Assembly: GCA_900540205.1 (NCBI GenBank)
Contig: UQER01000005.1
Coordinates: 1-64,000, forward strand
DNA: 64,000 nt
DNA from: an uncultured Porphyromonadaceae bacterium
GTDB lineage: Bacteria; Bacteroidota; Bacteroidia; Bacteroidales; Muribaculaceae
Direction of reading: 5' to 3'
Shown: positions 52,242 through 61,903 of the stretch, piece after piece
Layout: the number at the start of each line of letters is the position of its first letter
Position numbering within the stretch: position 1 is the first letter of the stretch
Notes under the pieces: model-generated
The model's input: the letters and a program-made list of their open reading frames with translations, nothing else
The model's database searches: none
Told to the model about the DNA's origin: nothing
Program-made: the position numbers and the translations under genes

Positions 52242-52351
52242 TGTATTCTCTCATCAATCCTCTTGATTCCTGCAACTTTTTGGGGTACGGGAACTTTCCT
52301 GCACCAATTCTCAACAGACGCAACGAATGCCGTTATTTCTTGAGAAATTAG

Positions 52352-52359
52352 TAAATTTG
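52352..52359 (+). promoter_or_regulatory. Possible -7 box of the rluA-fmt group
   Basis: TAAATTTG on the plus strand; predicted start near 52365, 33 nt before the ATG. No -33 element is seen at the right distance. Confidence 0.45.
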
Positions 52360-52397
52360 TAGTTTGGAATTATACCTCACAAATCCGCGATTCATAA

Positions 52398-53090
52398 ATG
52401 ACGCCTGTTTACGAAGATAACCACATAATAATCATAAACAAAGCCCCCGGCGAGATAGTGCAGGGCGACAAAACCGGCGACACGCCCCTGTGCGACATCG
52501 TGGCACAGTATCTCAAAGAAAAATATGCCAAGCCCGGCAACGTGTTCTGTGGCGTGGCACACCGACTGGACCGCCCGGTTGGTGGCCTGGTGGTGTTTGC
52601 AAAAACATCAAAGGCGCTTACACGCCTTAACGAGATGTTCCGCACAGGCCAGATTCACAAAACGTACTGGGCCATCTCGCGCAACCGTCCGCCACAGGAG
52701 TCAGGAGAGCTGGTGCATTACATCACCACGACTGAACGCAACAACAAGAGCTATGCGTCCGTGCGTCCCTCCGCCAATGCCAAGGAAGCGCGCCTGCGCT
52801 ACAAACTTCTGGCATCGACAGAACGTTATCATCTCATTGAGGTGGAACTGTTGACCGGCCGGAAACATCAGATCAGAGTGCAGCTTTCCGCAATAGGCTG
52901 CCCGATAAAAGGCGACCTGAAATACGGCGACAAACGTTCCAACCCTGACGGATCGATCTCGCTCATCGCACGGCACGTAGAGTTCGAGCATCCTGTCAGC
53001 CACAAACCGATATCGGTAACAGCTCCGGTGCCTGACGACAATCTGTGGACAGCACTCAGCGACGCTGCATCCGCCAATTCTCAATCCTAA
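52398..53090 (+). CDS. RluA-family pseudouridine synthase
   Basis: Converts uridine to pseudouridine in rRNA or tRNA. The 230-residue protein is the catalytic domain alone, with no S4 domain: VYEDNHIIIINKAPGEIVQ, then HRLDRPVGGLVVFAKTSKAL with catalytic Asp58, and GRKHQIRVQLSAIGCPIKGD near the C terminus. The target position cannot be told from sequence alone. fmt follows 20 nt downstream. Confidence 0.93.
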   Translation: MTPVYEDNHIIIINKAPGEIVQGDKTGDTPLCDIVAQYLKEKYAKPGNVFCGVAHRLDRPVGGLVVFAKTSKALTRLNEMFRTGQIHKTYWAISRNRPPQESGELVHYITTTERNNKSYASVRPSANAKEARLRYKLLASTERYHLIEVELLTGRKHQIRVQLSAIGCPIKGDLKYGDKRSNPDGSISLIARHVEFEHPVSHKPISVTAPVPDDNLWTALSDAASANSQS

Positions 53091-53110
53091 TCAGAAACAC
53101 AAGACACAAC

Positions 53111-54040
53111 ATGCAACCAAGAATAGTTTTTTTCGGCACTCCTGAATTTGCCGTGGCAAGCCTTGATGCCATGGTTCAGAACGGCTGCGACGTTGTGGCC
53201 GTTGTCACGATGCCGGACAAACCGGCCGGCCGCGGTCATCACATGTACCAGTCGCCTGTCAAAGAATATGCTGTCAGCCACAACATTCCGGTGCTCCAGC
53301 CTGTAAAGCTCAAGGATCCCGAATTTGTGGATGCGCTCAGCAACCTTAACGCCGACCTTTTTGTAGTCATAGCGTTCCGCATGCTCCCGGAGGTGGTGTG
53401 GACGATGCCGCCGCTGGGCACGTTCAATCTTCACGCATCCCTTCTTCCAAAGTATCGTGGAGCTGCCCCTATAAACTGGGCTGTAATCAACGGGGAAACC
53501 GAAACCGGCGTCACTACATTTTTCCTGCAGCACGAAATCGATACCGGCAATATCATCTCGCAGGAGAAAATTGCCATCGTTCCTGACGAGAATGTAGGCA
53601 GTGTTCACGACCGGCTTATGGAACTGGGCGCACGCCTCACGGTCGAGACCATCAAGCGAATCGCGGCCGGCAACCTTTCTTCAACACCGCAATCGGAACT
53701 TATGACGGATTGCGAACCGACTCCCGCACCGAAGATTTTCAAGGAAACCTGCCGCATTGACTGGGGAAAGCCGGCGCGCGACATCTACAATCTGATTCGC
53801 GGCCTCTCGCCCTACCCCGCGGCTTGGTGCGAATTCAACGGCACGACCCTGAAAATATTCTCGGCACAACTAATTGACGCGCCTGATGGAGTGTCTACAG
53901 ACTGCGGCCTGACAGTTGCCGACGGACGCCTGATTGCACGTGCTTCCGACGGCGGCGGCCTTGAAATCACCGAAGTGCAGCCCGCTGGCAAACGCCGCAT
54001 GAGTGCTGCGGAATATCTTCGCGGAGCACGACTTTCCTGA
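53111..54040 (+). CDS. fmt: Methionyl-tRNA formyltransferase
   Basis: Formylates initiator Met-tRNA with 10-formyl-THF. The 309-residue length is normal. RIVFFGTPEFAVASLDAM is the family start. Catalytic Asn106 and His108 lie in TFNLHASLLPKYRGAAPINW, and the Asp of EIDTGNII completes the triad. A C-terminal OB-fold tRNA domain runs from about 205. Start chosen at 53111; the frame runs back into rluA. Confidence 0.96.
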   Translation: MQPRIVFFGTPEFAVASLDAMVQNGCDVVAVVTMPDKPAGRGHHMYQSPVKEYAVSHNIPVLQPVKLKDPEFVDALSNLNADLFVVIAFRMLPEVVWTMPPLGTFNLHASLLPKYRGAAPINWAVINGETETGVTTFFLQHEIDTGNIISQEKIAIVPDENVGSVHDRLMELGARLTVETIKRIAAGNLSSTPQSELMTDCEPTPAPKIFKETCRIDWGKPARDIYNLIRGLSPYPAAWCEFNGTTLKIFSAQLIDAPDGVSTDCGLTVADGRLIARASDGGGLEITEVQPAGKRRMSAAEYLRGARLS

Positions 54041-54096
54041 CACATATACATTCTCTACTCCAGCACATTCTTTCTCCCTGACAAACAGACTTCAAT

Positions 54097-55368
54097 ATGC
54101 TTGCACCATTAGCCGAACGGCTGCGCCCGAAAACACTTGACGATTACATCGGCCAGACCCATCTGGTAGGTGAAAACGGCGTGTTGCGCCGCATGATAAC
54201 CACAGGGAACGTCAGCTCGTTCATCCTGTGGGGACCTCCCGGTGTGGGCAAAACCACATTGGCACGCATTTTGGCCAACGCCACCAAAGCCCCGTTTTTC
54301 ACCCTCAGTGCCGTAACATCCGGCGTGAAGGATGTGCGCGAGGTTATTGACCGATGCCGGTCCGAGGCCATGGGGATGTTCTCCACCGGACGTCCCATCC
54401 TTTTCATCGATGAAATCCACCGTTTCAGCAAATCCCAGCAGGACAGCCTGCTCGGAGCGGTGGAAAACGGCACGGTGACACTGATTGGAGCTACAACAGA
54501 GAACCCGTCGTTCGAGGTGATACGCCCGTTGCTGTCGCGCGCGCAGGTATATGTCCTTAAATCGCTGGAGGAACCGGAACTGCTGACCCTGCTTAACCGC
54601 GCCATATCAACCGACGAGATTCTGAAAAGCTCTAACGTACAGGTTGAGCAGACCGATGCACTGTTCCGCTTTTCCGGAGGCGACGCAAGGAAACTACTGA
54701 ACATCCTCGACCTGCTGCAACAGTCAACTCCGCTTGGCACCCCCATGGTGATAAACGACAGCATAGTCACCTCCACCCTGCAACAAAATCCCCTCGCCTA
54801 CGACAAACAGGGGGAGATGCACTACGACATCATCTCGGCTTTTATCAAAAGTGTCCGCGGCAGCGATCCCGATGCAGCAGTCTACTGGCTTGCCCGCATG
54901 ATTGAAGGGGGCGAAGATCCTGTGTTCATTGCGCGCCGGCTCGCCATTCTCGCCGGCGAGGACATCGGACTGGCTAACCCGAACGCGCTGCTGCTGGCCA
55001 ATGCCACATTTGATATTGTGCACAAAGTGGGTATGCCTGAAGCCCGCATCCCTTTGGCTGAATGCACCATCTATCTCGCCACATCACCGAAAAGCAATTC
55101 GGCATACATGGCCATCGACGCCGCTTTGGCCGAAGTACGCAAAAGCGGCAACCTCCCGGTGCCGCTGCACATCCGCAACGCTCCCACATCGCTGATGAAA
55201 AACCTGGGCTATGGTGCCGATTACAAATACGCCCACGATTATCCCGGAAATTTTGTCCGCCAACAGTTCCTGCCTGATGCACTCGAAGGTCACCGGTTCT
55301 GGAACCACTGTGACAATCCTGCCGAAAACCGCTCGGCCGAGCTTCAGCGCGCACGCTGGGGCAAATGA
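54097..55368 (+). CDS. rarA: Replication-associated recombination protein A (MgsA/RarA)
   Basis: AAA+ ATPase at stalled replication forks, acting with single-strand binding protein. The 423-residue protein has RPKTLDDYIGQTHLVG, Walker A GPPGVGKTT (46-54), Walker B LFIDEIHRF, and a C-terminal MgsA tetramerisation domain (KSNSAYMAIDAALAEVRKSG, GYGADYKYAHDYPGNFVRQQ). Ends 32 nt before the U32 gene. Confidence 0.96.
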   Translation: MLAPLAERLRPKTLDDYIGQTHLVGENGVLRRMITTGNVSSFILWGPPGVGKTTLARILANATKAPFFTLSAVTSGVKDVREVIDRCRSEAMGMFSTGRPILFIDEIHRFSKSQQDSLLGAVENGTVTLIGATTENPSFEVIRPLLSRAQVYVLKSLEEPELLTLLNRAISTDEILKSSNVQVEQTDALFRFSGGDARKLLNILDLLQQSTPLGTPMVINDSIVTSTLQQNPLAYDKQGEMHYDIISAFIKSVRGSDPDAAVYWLARMIEGGEDPVFIARRLAILAGEDIGLANPNALLLANATFDIVHKVGMPEARIPLAECTIYLATSPKSNSAYMAIDAALAEVRKSGNLPVPLHIRNAPTSLMKNLGYGADYKYAHDYPGNFVRQQFLPDALEGHRFWNHCDNPAENRSAELQRARWGK

Positions 55369-55400
55369 CTTTCCCACAACCTAAACTGTGAATACTGCAA

Positions 55401-57254
55401 ATGCCACAACAGATAGAGCTGCTTGCTCCGGCACGTAACGCCGACATCGCCATTTCGGCCATAGACCACGGTGCCGACGCCATTTATATCGGTGCTTCGG
55501 CTCACGGGGCACGCAAAATGGCTTCCAACCCGCTTGAAGAGATAGCGCGTGTAGTAAATTACGCCCATATCTTCAATGTAAAGGTATATGTGACGGTCAA
55601 CACCATTGTTTACGACGACGAGCTGCAGGAGGTGGAACGTCTTGTCTGGAACCTGTACCGCATCGGCGTGGATGCCCTGATTGTGCAGGACATGGCTCTG
55701 CTGCGCATGCATCTGCCCCCCATCGCTCTACATGCGTCCACGCAATGTGACATACGCACTCCTGAAAAAGCCCGGTTCCTGCAGGATGCCGGCTTCTCAC
55801 AACTCGTGCTGCCGCGAGAGCTGAACATGCAGGAAATTCAGGCCATGCGTCAGGCCGTGACAGTGCCGTTGGAAGTGTTTGTGCACGGCGCGCTATGCGT
55901 AAGCTACAGCGGTGACTGCCAGGCCAGCTTCCTCTCCACCGGACGCAGTGCCAACCGCGGCGAGTGCGCCCAGATATGCCGTTACGCATTCAATCTGGAG
56001 GATGATAAAGGAAATGTGCTGGTGCGCAACAAACATCTGCTGTCGCTTAAAGACATGAACCGCATCGACATGCTTGCCGACCTTCTGAAGGCCGGAGCCA
56101 GTTCATTCAAGATAGAGGGCCGGCTCAAAGATGAGGCTTATGTGAAGAATGTGGTGGCCGCCTACAGCGACGCTCTTGACCGTATAATCGATGCGAATCC
56201 AGGCAAATGGGTGCGAGCCTCAAGGGGCAAATCCACACGTACATTCCGCCCCGACCTGTACAAAAGTTTCAACCGCAACTACACCGGATATCTATTCGGA
56301 CGCCCGAAATCGGATGAAAAAATTGCGACATTCAACTCGCCCAAATGGACAGGTGAAAAAGTGGCCACGGTCATTTCACTCCCTACGTCACGGAAAGTCA
56401 AGGTTAGAGCCATGACCGAGCTGCATAATGGCGACGGACTGGGGTACTTCAATAAATCAGGGGAATTCGTGGGATTCAGGCTCAACAGAATAGATGGAAA
56501 TCTATTGAACACAGCCACCGATATTGACGTCACTCCCGGCACTGAGCTATACCGTAATAACGACAAAGCCTGGAATGACACTCTGGAAACCAAAGGGACG
56601 GCAACCCGCACCATCGAAGTCTCCATCCGCCTCCGCACCGCAGCCTCTCAGCTTATTATTGACATCACGGATGCTAACGGAACAGGAATCTCGGTTTCAA
56701 CACACATTGAAGCCGTTGAAGCAAAGACCGACCAGCATGCCAACCGCGCCAGAATACTGACTAAACTCGGCGACACCCCCTATGTTGCCACGAACATTAC
56801 AGACGAGACAGGCAACCTGTTCATTCCCGCCTCGGTCCTTACGAACCTTCGCCGCCAAGCCACAGATGCACTGACCGACACTTACCGCGCAACACACGCT
56901 TTTCACAGACGTCCGCTTACAAAACAGGTGTCGCCAAAACTTCCGGCATCCTATGAACTCAGCCGTCATGACAACATCGCCAACCGGCTGGCAGCAGACT
57001 TTTATGCAGAAGCATCCACCACTCCACACGCTTCACCACTGCCACGCGCAGTGGAGGCAGACAATACAGTAGTTGCCAAAGAGATGCGCGTGATGCAGAC
57101 CCGCTATTGCCTGCGCAATGAAATGGGAGCATGCCTAAGAAAAGAGAATGCAACCAAACTTCCGGCAAAACTGTTCCTGACCTCCGGGCAACTGCGGTTC
57201 CGGCTGGATTTCGACTGCCGCAACTGCCATATGAACATAATAAAAGTGCAGTAG
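55401..57254 (+). CDS. Peptidase U32-family protein (RlhA/TrhP-like)
   Basis: A 617-residue U32 protein. Its N-terminal TIM-barrel-like part (IELLAPARNADIAISAIDHGADAIYIG) and the Cys-bearing HGALCVSYSGDCQASF ... NRGECAQICR segment match the family. A C-terminal DUF3656-type region ends with FDCRNCHMNI, whose Cys pair may complete an iron-sulfur site. Despite the peptidase name, E. coli members (RlhA, TrhP) hydroxylate cytidine in 23S rRNA or uridine in tRNA. That kind of RNA work is the better guess; the exact target is unknown. Confidence 0.88.
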   Translation: MPQQIELLAPARNADIAISAIDHGADAIYIGASAHGARKMASNPLEEIARVVNYAHIFNVKVYVTVNTIVYDDELQEVERLVWNLYRIGVDALIVQDMALLRMHLPPIALHASTQCDIRTPEKARFLQDAGFSQLVLPRELNMQEIQAMRQAVTVPLEVFVHGALCVSYSGDCQASFLSTGRSANRGECAQICRYAFNLEDDKGNVLVRNKHLLSLKDMNRIDMLADLLKAGASSFKIEGRLKDEAYVKNVVAAYSDALDRIIDANPGKWVRASRGKSTRTFRPDLYKSFNRNYTGYLFGRPKSDEKIATFNSPKWTGEKVATVISLPTSRKVKVRAMTELHNGDGLGYFNKSGEFVGFRLNRIDGNLLNTATDIDVTPGTELYRNNDKAWNDTLETKGTATRTIEVSIRLRTAASQLIIDITDANGTGISVSTHIEAVEAKTDQHANRARILTKLGDTPYVATNITDETGNLFIPASVLTNLRRQATDALTDTYRATHAFHRRPLTKQVSPKLPASYELSRHDNIANRLAADFYAEASTTPHASPLPRAVEADNTVVAKEMRVMQTRYCLRNEMGACLRKENATKLPAKLFLTSGQLRFRLDFDCRNCHMNIIKVQ

Positions 57255-57280
57255 CATAGCCACTGCACTTTGTGTTTTGA
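57243..57280 (+). terminator. Terminator overlapping the end of the U32 gene
   Basis: 10-bp perfect stem (57243-57252 with 57262-57271) that includes the last codons and the start of the TAG stop, followed by GTGTTTTGATTT. Confidence 0.8.
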
Positions 57281-57323
57281 TTTATTATTCGGGGTTGTCT
57301 TGATGAAGCATCCGGGTGGCACA

Positions 57324-58427
57324 TCAGAATGTAACCACAAGTTCAGCCACAACTTTGTTGCTCTCCCCTTGCGGAGCCGGTGTTCCGCTGCCATAAAAAT
57401 AATGTTCGTAGTTCAGGCGAATCAGCGCCTTCAGCGGCTTCTTAACGTAAGCTAACTGAGAGCCCACCGTGATGCGGTGCCGGCGAGGGTCGTCGGTAGG
57501 CAGCAATCCGTCGCTATCCGGCTTTCCTGTTGAATGGGCAAGCATGCCGTCATAACGGGCCTGAAAGGACAGCTGATTGAAAACACTCTTACGAAGCGGC
57601 AACGCATAAGAACCGAACACATTCCAGCCATCCACGGCATCGTGTGCGTGGTTGGTATAATGCTTGTTCACATATTCCCCTTCAACAATCATGCGGTCCC
57701 ATTGCCATGTGGCCGATCCGGATACAACATTCATTCTCACGCCATACGGTTCAACCGATGCAAAACTCGATGCAAGTGTTATATTCCCCAGTGTGTACGA
57801 TGCCTTGACTGCATAGTCCATGGCATCCTGCCATGGTTCATGATCGGTCATAGGAGTGGCATTGAACATGCCGGCTTCCACCGTCAACGGAACCTTTGTG
57901 CCGTAATAACCCACTTTCGCACCCACCTGACGGATGTTAAGCAGATATTTTCCGACAAACGAACGGTTGGCAAAATAATAGGAGCCTGGGCCTCGGAAAC
58001 AGTCGGTTCCGAAGGGGATGCGGAACTGACCGGCCTGCACACGCCAGTGTCTGTCGATGGTCCACCGTACCCATGCATCAAGAATCTTCATCTTTCCACG
58101 GTCACAGGCATCGATGCGGACATAATAGCCAACATTACTGAGCACATTGCCTTCAACAAGCAAACGCGCGTTGCGCACCTGGAAACGCTGATGGAAATCC
58201 TCGCCGTCATGTGCGAATTCCCCCTCCCAGCGTGTCCTTATAACGCCATGAATCTTGGGAACATAGTCTGTTTTATTCTTCGCTGCTCCGTCGGCGACGG
58301 AAACCGACGCAACAGCAAACTCACTGCCTTTATCGCCCTTCTCCAGCCCGGTCAACTCCGAAGCTTCAATTGCAAAGGCAGAGAAAGCCACCAGGCCACA
58401 CAATGCAATAATACGTAATGGATTCAT
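57324..58427 (-). CDS. Phosphate-selective porin family (OprO/OprP) outer-membrane protein
   Basis: A 367-residue outer-membrane barrel: signal peptide (MNPLRIIALCGLVAFSAFA), then KIHGVIRTRWEGEF and FQVRNARLLVEGNVLSNVGYYVRIDA, the usual OprP-family opening. Alternating strands follow, with the end AELVVTF. The family name comes from Pseudomonas; the cargo here is not known to be phosphate. Divergent from xylBA across a 138-nt gap, which may point to a shared signal. Confidence 0.83.
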   Translation of the reverse strand: MNPLRIIALCGLVAFSAFAIEASELTGLEKGDKGSEFAVASVSVADGAAKNKTDYVPKIHGVIRTRWEGEFAHDGEDFHQRFQVRNARLLVEGNVLSNVGYYVRIDACDRGKMKILDAWVRWTIDRHWRVQAGQFRIPFGTDCFRGPGSYYFANRSFVGKYLLNIRQVGAKVGYYGTKVPLTVEAGMFNATPMTDHEPWQDAMDYAVKASYTLGNITLASSFASVEPYGVRMNVVSGSATWQWDRMIVEGEYVNKHYTNHAHDAVDGWNVFGSYALPLRKSVFNQLSFQARYDGMLAHSTGKPDSDGLLPTDDPRRHRITVGSQLAYVKKPLKALIRLNYEHYFYGSGTPAPQGESNKVVAELVVTF

Positions 58428-58532
58428 GCCGCAAAGTTAGTAAAATTTAACAAATCGGAGAAATCTTAAATAAGATAAAACCTTCATTACGGATAGGTGG
58501 AAAGTCTATATAATACGAATAAAAATGGTAAA

Positions 58533-58543
58533 TTAGTAACTAA
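58533..58543. promoter_or_regulatory. Small palindrome ahead of xylB
   Basis: TTAGTAACTAA, an 11-nt palindrome centred 28 nt before the xylB ATG, in an AT-rich stretch between the divergent porin and xylB genes. It may be an operator for a sugar regulator. No regulator gene is in the window, and the size is too small to be sure. Confidence 0.25.
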
Positions 58544-58565
58544 ATTTATTTATCATATTCAACGT

Positions 58566-60062
58566 ATGTACTTATTAGGATATGACATAGGCACATCGAG
58601 TGTTAAGGCCTGTCTGGTCAATGCAGAAACCGGAGCGATCGCCGCATCCGATTTTTTTCCGAAACAGGAAGCACCAATCAAATCTTTAAAACCTGGATGG
58701 GCCGAGCAGGATCCGCAATCCTGGTGGACGTCGCTGAAAGAAGCCACAAAGTCCGTAATGCAGAAGGCTGCTGTTCAGGCCGATGAAGTCAGAGCTATCG
58801 GTATATCCTATCAGATGCATGGTGTGGTGATTGTGGATAAGGATGGCAATCTGCTCCGCGACTCCATTATTTGGTGCGACAGTCGCGGTGTGCCGTACGG
58901 TGAAAAAGCCGTTGCCGAAATCGGGTCTGAAAAGATAATGCCGGTCCTGCTCAACAAGCCGGGAAACTTCACCGCTACCAAACTTGCATGGATAAAGGAA
59001 AACGAACCTGAAACATTCGCCAGAATCTGGAAGGTGATGCTTCCGGGCGATTATATAGCATGGCTCATGACCGGTGAATGCGTCACCAACCCGGAAGGAC
59101 TGTCGGAATACATGTTATGGGATTTCGTCAACAACCGTCCAGCCGAAATCATGATGAATTATTTCGGCTATCAGAACGAAATGCTGCCCGAACTTACCCC
59201 TACTTTCGGCTATCAGGGGGGCCTCACGGCATCGGCTGCGGCCGAACTCGGACTGAAAGCCGGAACACCGGTAACATACCGTGCCGGTGACCAGCCCAAC
59301 AATGCCCTATCGCTCAATGTGTTCGAACCGGGAGAGATTGCATCGACGGCCGGAACATCCGGAGTTGTCTACGGCATAAACGACACCGTTGAATACGACC
59401 CTCTCAGCCGTGTGAACAATTTCGCCCACGTGAGCCATACGGCCGAGAAGCCCCGCATCGGAGTAATGACCTGCATAAACGGCACCGGCATCTTGAATTC
59501 ATGGATGAAAAGGAACATAGCTCCCACCGGATGCTCTTACGACGAAATGAATGCGCTCGCGGCGCAGGCTCCAGTCGGGAGCGAAGGCGTGACCATCCTG
59601 CCTTTCGGCAACGGTGCTGAGCGTGTTCTTGAAAACCGCAACATAGGCAGCTCTATCCACGGCATCAATTTCAATCTGCACAACCGCAGCCATCTGCTGC
59701 GTGCCGCACAGGAGGGGATTGTATTCTCATTCATGTACGGAATTGAAATCATGCAGCAGATAGGACTTTCCGTCAACACCATCCATGCCGGAAACGCCAA
59801 TATGTTCCTCTCCCCCATTTTCCGCGACACGCTTGCAAGCGTCAGCGGAGCCACCATCCGCCTGTTCGACACTGACGGAGCCGCCGGGGCTGCCCGTGGC
59901 GCCGGTATCGGAGCAGGCATATATGCTTCACCAGCCGAAGCATTCGCCTCTCTGAAAATGATAGATGAAATACATCCGTCAGCCAACCGTACGCCATATC
60001 TTGAGGCTTACACACGCTGGAAAGAGTGCCTTGCCCGGGAACTGGCCAATCCGCAACAGTAA
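58566..60062 (+). CDS. xylB: Xylulokinase
   Basis: Phosphorylates D-xylulose with ATP. The 498-residue FGGY-family kinase has the N-terminal phosphate motif LLGYDIGTSSVKACLV, the substrate loop SYQMHGVVIVDKDG, VTYRAGDQPNNALSLNVFEPGEI with the catalytic Asp, and the C-terminal GGA-type ATP region DTDGAAGAARGAGIGAG. The ATG at 58566 is the family start; the open frame from 58497 is leader. xylA follows after 56 nt. Confidence 0.94.
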   Translation: MYLLGYDIGTSSVKACLVNAETGAIAASDFFPKQEAPIKSLKPGWAEQDPQSWWTSLKEATKSVMQKAAVQADEVRAIGISYQMHGVVIVDKDGNLLRDSIIWCDSRGVPYGEKAVAEIGSEKIMPVLLNKPGNFTATKLAWIKENEPETFARIWKVMLPGDYIAWLMTGECVTNPEGLSEYMLWDFVNNRPAEIMMNYFGYQNEMLPELTPTFGYQGGLTASAAAELGLKAGTPVTYRAGDQPNNALSLNVFEPGEIASTAGTSGVVYGINDTVEYDPLSRVNNFAHVSHTAEKPRIGVMTCINGTGILNSWMKRNIAPTGCSYDEMNALAAQAPVGSEGVTILPFGNGAERVLENRNIGSSIHGINFNLHNRSHLLRAAQEGIVFSFMYGIEIMQQIGLSVNTIHAGNANMFLSPIFRDTLASVSGATIRLFDTDGAAGAARGAGIGAGIYASPAEAFASLKMIDEIHPSANRTPYLEAYTRWKECLARELANPQQ

Positions 60063-60118
60063 TGATGTGTCATTAAGTTACAAGCACCAAATAATACAAC
60101 AACTTAAATATATAAATA

Positions 60119-61435
60119 ATGTCACAGAAAGAATATTTCCCCACGATAGGGAAAATCAAATTTGAAGGAACAGAATCACACAATCCCTTCGCATTCCGCT
60201 ATTATGATGCAGACCGCATTGTGCTGGGCAAGCCCATGAAGGAGTGGCTGCGCTTCGCCATGGCCTGGTGGCACACCCTGTGTGCCGAAGGTGGCGACCA
60301 GTTCGGAACAGGCACAAAGAAGTTCCCCTGGAACGATGCCCCCGACGCCATGACAGCGGCCAGACAGCGCGTGGATGCGGGATTTGAAATCATGCAGAAG
60401 CTCGGTGTGGAATTCTTCTGCTTCCATGACACCGACCTCATCGGCGACCTCGACAACATCGAGGACTACGAAAACCGCATGAAGGAGATTGTGGCCTATC
60501 TCAAGGAAAAGATGGCTGCCACAGGCATCCGCAACCTCTGGGGCACAGCCAACGTGTTCGGCAACGGCCGATACATGAACGGAGCCGCCACCAACCCTGA
60601 CTTCGACGTGGTGGCACGTGCGGCTGTTCAGATCAAGAACGCCATCGACGCCACCATTGCGCTGGGCGGACAGAACTATGTGTTCTGGGGCGGACGCGAA
60701 GGCTACATGAGCCTGCTCAACACCGACCAGAAACGCGAGAAAGAACATTTGGCCACCATGCTGCGTATGGCACGCGATTATGCCCGCGCCAAAGGTTTCA
60801 CCGGCACTTTCCTGATCGAACCCAAACCGAAGGAACCCTCCAAGCATCAGTATGACGTGGACACCGAGACCGTGATCGGGTTCCTCAAGGCCCATGGCCT
60901 CGATAAGGATTTCAAGGTGAACATCGAAGTGAACCACGCCACACTGGCAGGCCACACATTCGAGCATGAGCTGGCCGTGGCAGTGGACAACGGCATGCTC
61001 GGCAGCATCGACGCAAACCGCGGCGACTACCAGAACGGCTGGGACACCGACCAGTTCCCCATCGACAACTACGAGCTGACACAGGCCATGATGCAGATTA
61101 TCCGTAACGGTGGCCTCGGCAACGGTGGCACCAACTTCGATGCCAAGACCCGCCGCAACTCCACTGACCTTGAAGACATCTTCATTGCACACATCGCAGG
61201 TATGGACGCCATGGCACGCGCCCTGCTCAGCGCTGCGGACGTGCTTGAGAAATCGCCTTACAAAAAGATGCTGGCCGAGCGCTATGCCTCGTTTGACTCC
61301 GGCAAAGGCAAGGAATTCGAAGAGGGCAAACTCACTCTCGAGGAAGTTGTGGATTACGCTAAGACCCAGCCGGAACCGGCCGTTACTTCCGGCAAGCAGG
61401 AGCTCTATGAGGCGATAGTTAACATGTACGCATAA
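60119..61435 (+). CDS. xylA: Xylose isomerase
   Basis: Interconverts D-xylose and D-xylulose with two divalent metals. The 438-residue protein is the long class II form. Catalytic His103 and Asp106 lie in FFCFHDTDLIGD, the metal-site Glu in LIEPKPKEPSKHQYD, and EVNHATLAGHTFEHEL and NRGDYQNGWDTDQFP are further metal and substrate segments. In an operon with xylB in the order xylB-xylA; no transporter or regulator adjoins. Confidence 0.97.
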   Translation: MSQKEYFPTIGKIKFEGTESHNPFAFRYYDADRIVLGKPMKEWLRFAMAWWHTLCAEGGDQFGTGTKKFPWNDAPDAMTAARQRVDAGFEIMQKLGVEFFCFHDTDLIGDLDNIEDYENRMKEIVAYLKEKMAATGIRNLWGTANVFGNGRYMNGAATNPDFDVVARAAVQIKNAIDATIALGGQNYVFWGGREGYMSLLNTDQKREKEHLATMLRMARDYARAKGFTGTFLIEPKPKEPSKHQYDVDTETVIGFLKAHGLDKDFKVNIEVNHATLAGHTFEHELAVAVDNGMLGSIDANRGDYQNGWDTDQFPIDNYELTQAMMQIIRNGGLGNGGTNFDAKTRRNSTDLEDIFIAHIAGMDAMARALLSAADVLEKSPYKKMLAERYASFDSGKGKEFEEGKLTLEEVVDYAKTQPEPAVTSGKQELYEAIVNMYA

Positions 61436-61458
61436 CCGCAATAATCCCTATTAACCAC

Positions 61459-61500
61459 AGACGGTGTGCCGGATTGACTACCTCGGCACACCGTCTTATA
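61459..61500 (+). terminator. Terminator of xylBA
   Basis: 13-bp perfect stem (61459-61471 with 61484-61496), 12-nt loop, then TATAATTT. It lies between convergent genes and may also stop transcription of the small gene at 61535. Confidence 0.88.
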
Positions 61501-61534
61501 ATTTCAGATATCAGAGGATACAACGTTGGCCGGC

Positions 61535-61759
61535 TCATTTCACGGCAACGGAAAGTATCAGGATTTCCAGCACCCCGGCCAACATAATGCCCAATCCGAT
61601 GAATTTCTGAACTGACAGTTTATGCCGATATTCTGCAGTCTGAATGCCATTACGAAGCCTGCTCTTGTACTCCTTGTACAAAAGCGCAGAAGATACGGCC
61701 CTGTAGATGGCACCAATCATAAATAATCCGATACCGACATAAACATAATCCATAGTCAC
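61535..61759 (-). CDS. Small two-helix membrane protein
   Basis: A 74-residue protein not recognised as a named family. Two hydrophobic stretches (about 4-27, YVYVGIGLFMIGAIYRAVSS, and 52-72, FIGLGIMLAGVLEILILSVA) flank a basic middle (KEYKSRLRNGIQTAEYRHKL). Single gene between xylA and pta, facing away from pta. It has the look of a real small inner-membrane protein, but evidence is limited to composition and position. Confidence 0.55.
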   Translation of the reverse strand: MTMDYVYVGIGLFMIGAIYRAVSSALLYKEYKSRLRNGIQTAEYRHKLSVQKFIGLGIMLAGVLEILILSVAVK

Positions 61760-61832
61760 TCTATTGATTCATCCAACTATAACACCATAACAAATTGCAT
61801 GTTTAAAAAGATGTTATTTGCATGAAATTTGT

Positions 61833-61840
61833 TAATTTTG
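61833..61840 (+). promoter_or_regulatory. Probable -7 box of pta-ackA
   Basis: TAATTTTG on the plus strand; predicted start near 61846, leader of about 58 nt to the pta ATG. The nearest TTTG (61817-61820) is only 12 nt away, so the -33 element is unclear. Confidence 0.55.
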
Positions 61841-61903
61841 CAGAACATTAAAACACAATCCAACGTGCCGCTCCACGAGCGACGTAAAAAGAAAGAAAAA
61901 ATC

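Noticed and set aside
60176..61441. 421-codon open frame on the minus strand opposite xylA
   Set aside because: It mirrors a clear xylose isomerase. Such long antisense frames arise from strong codon bias, and the translation is rich in His, Cys and Val with no domain.
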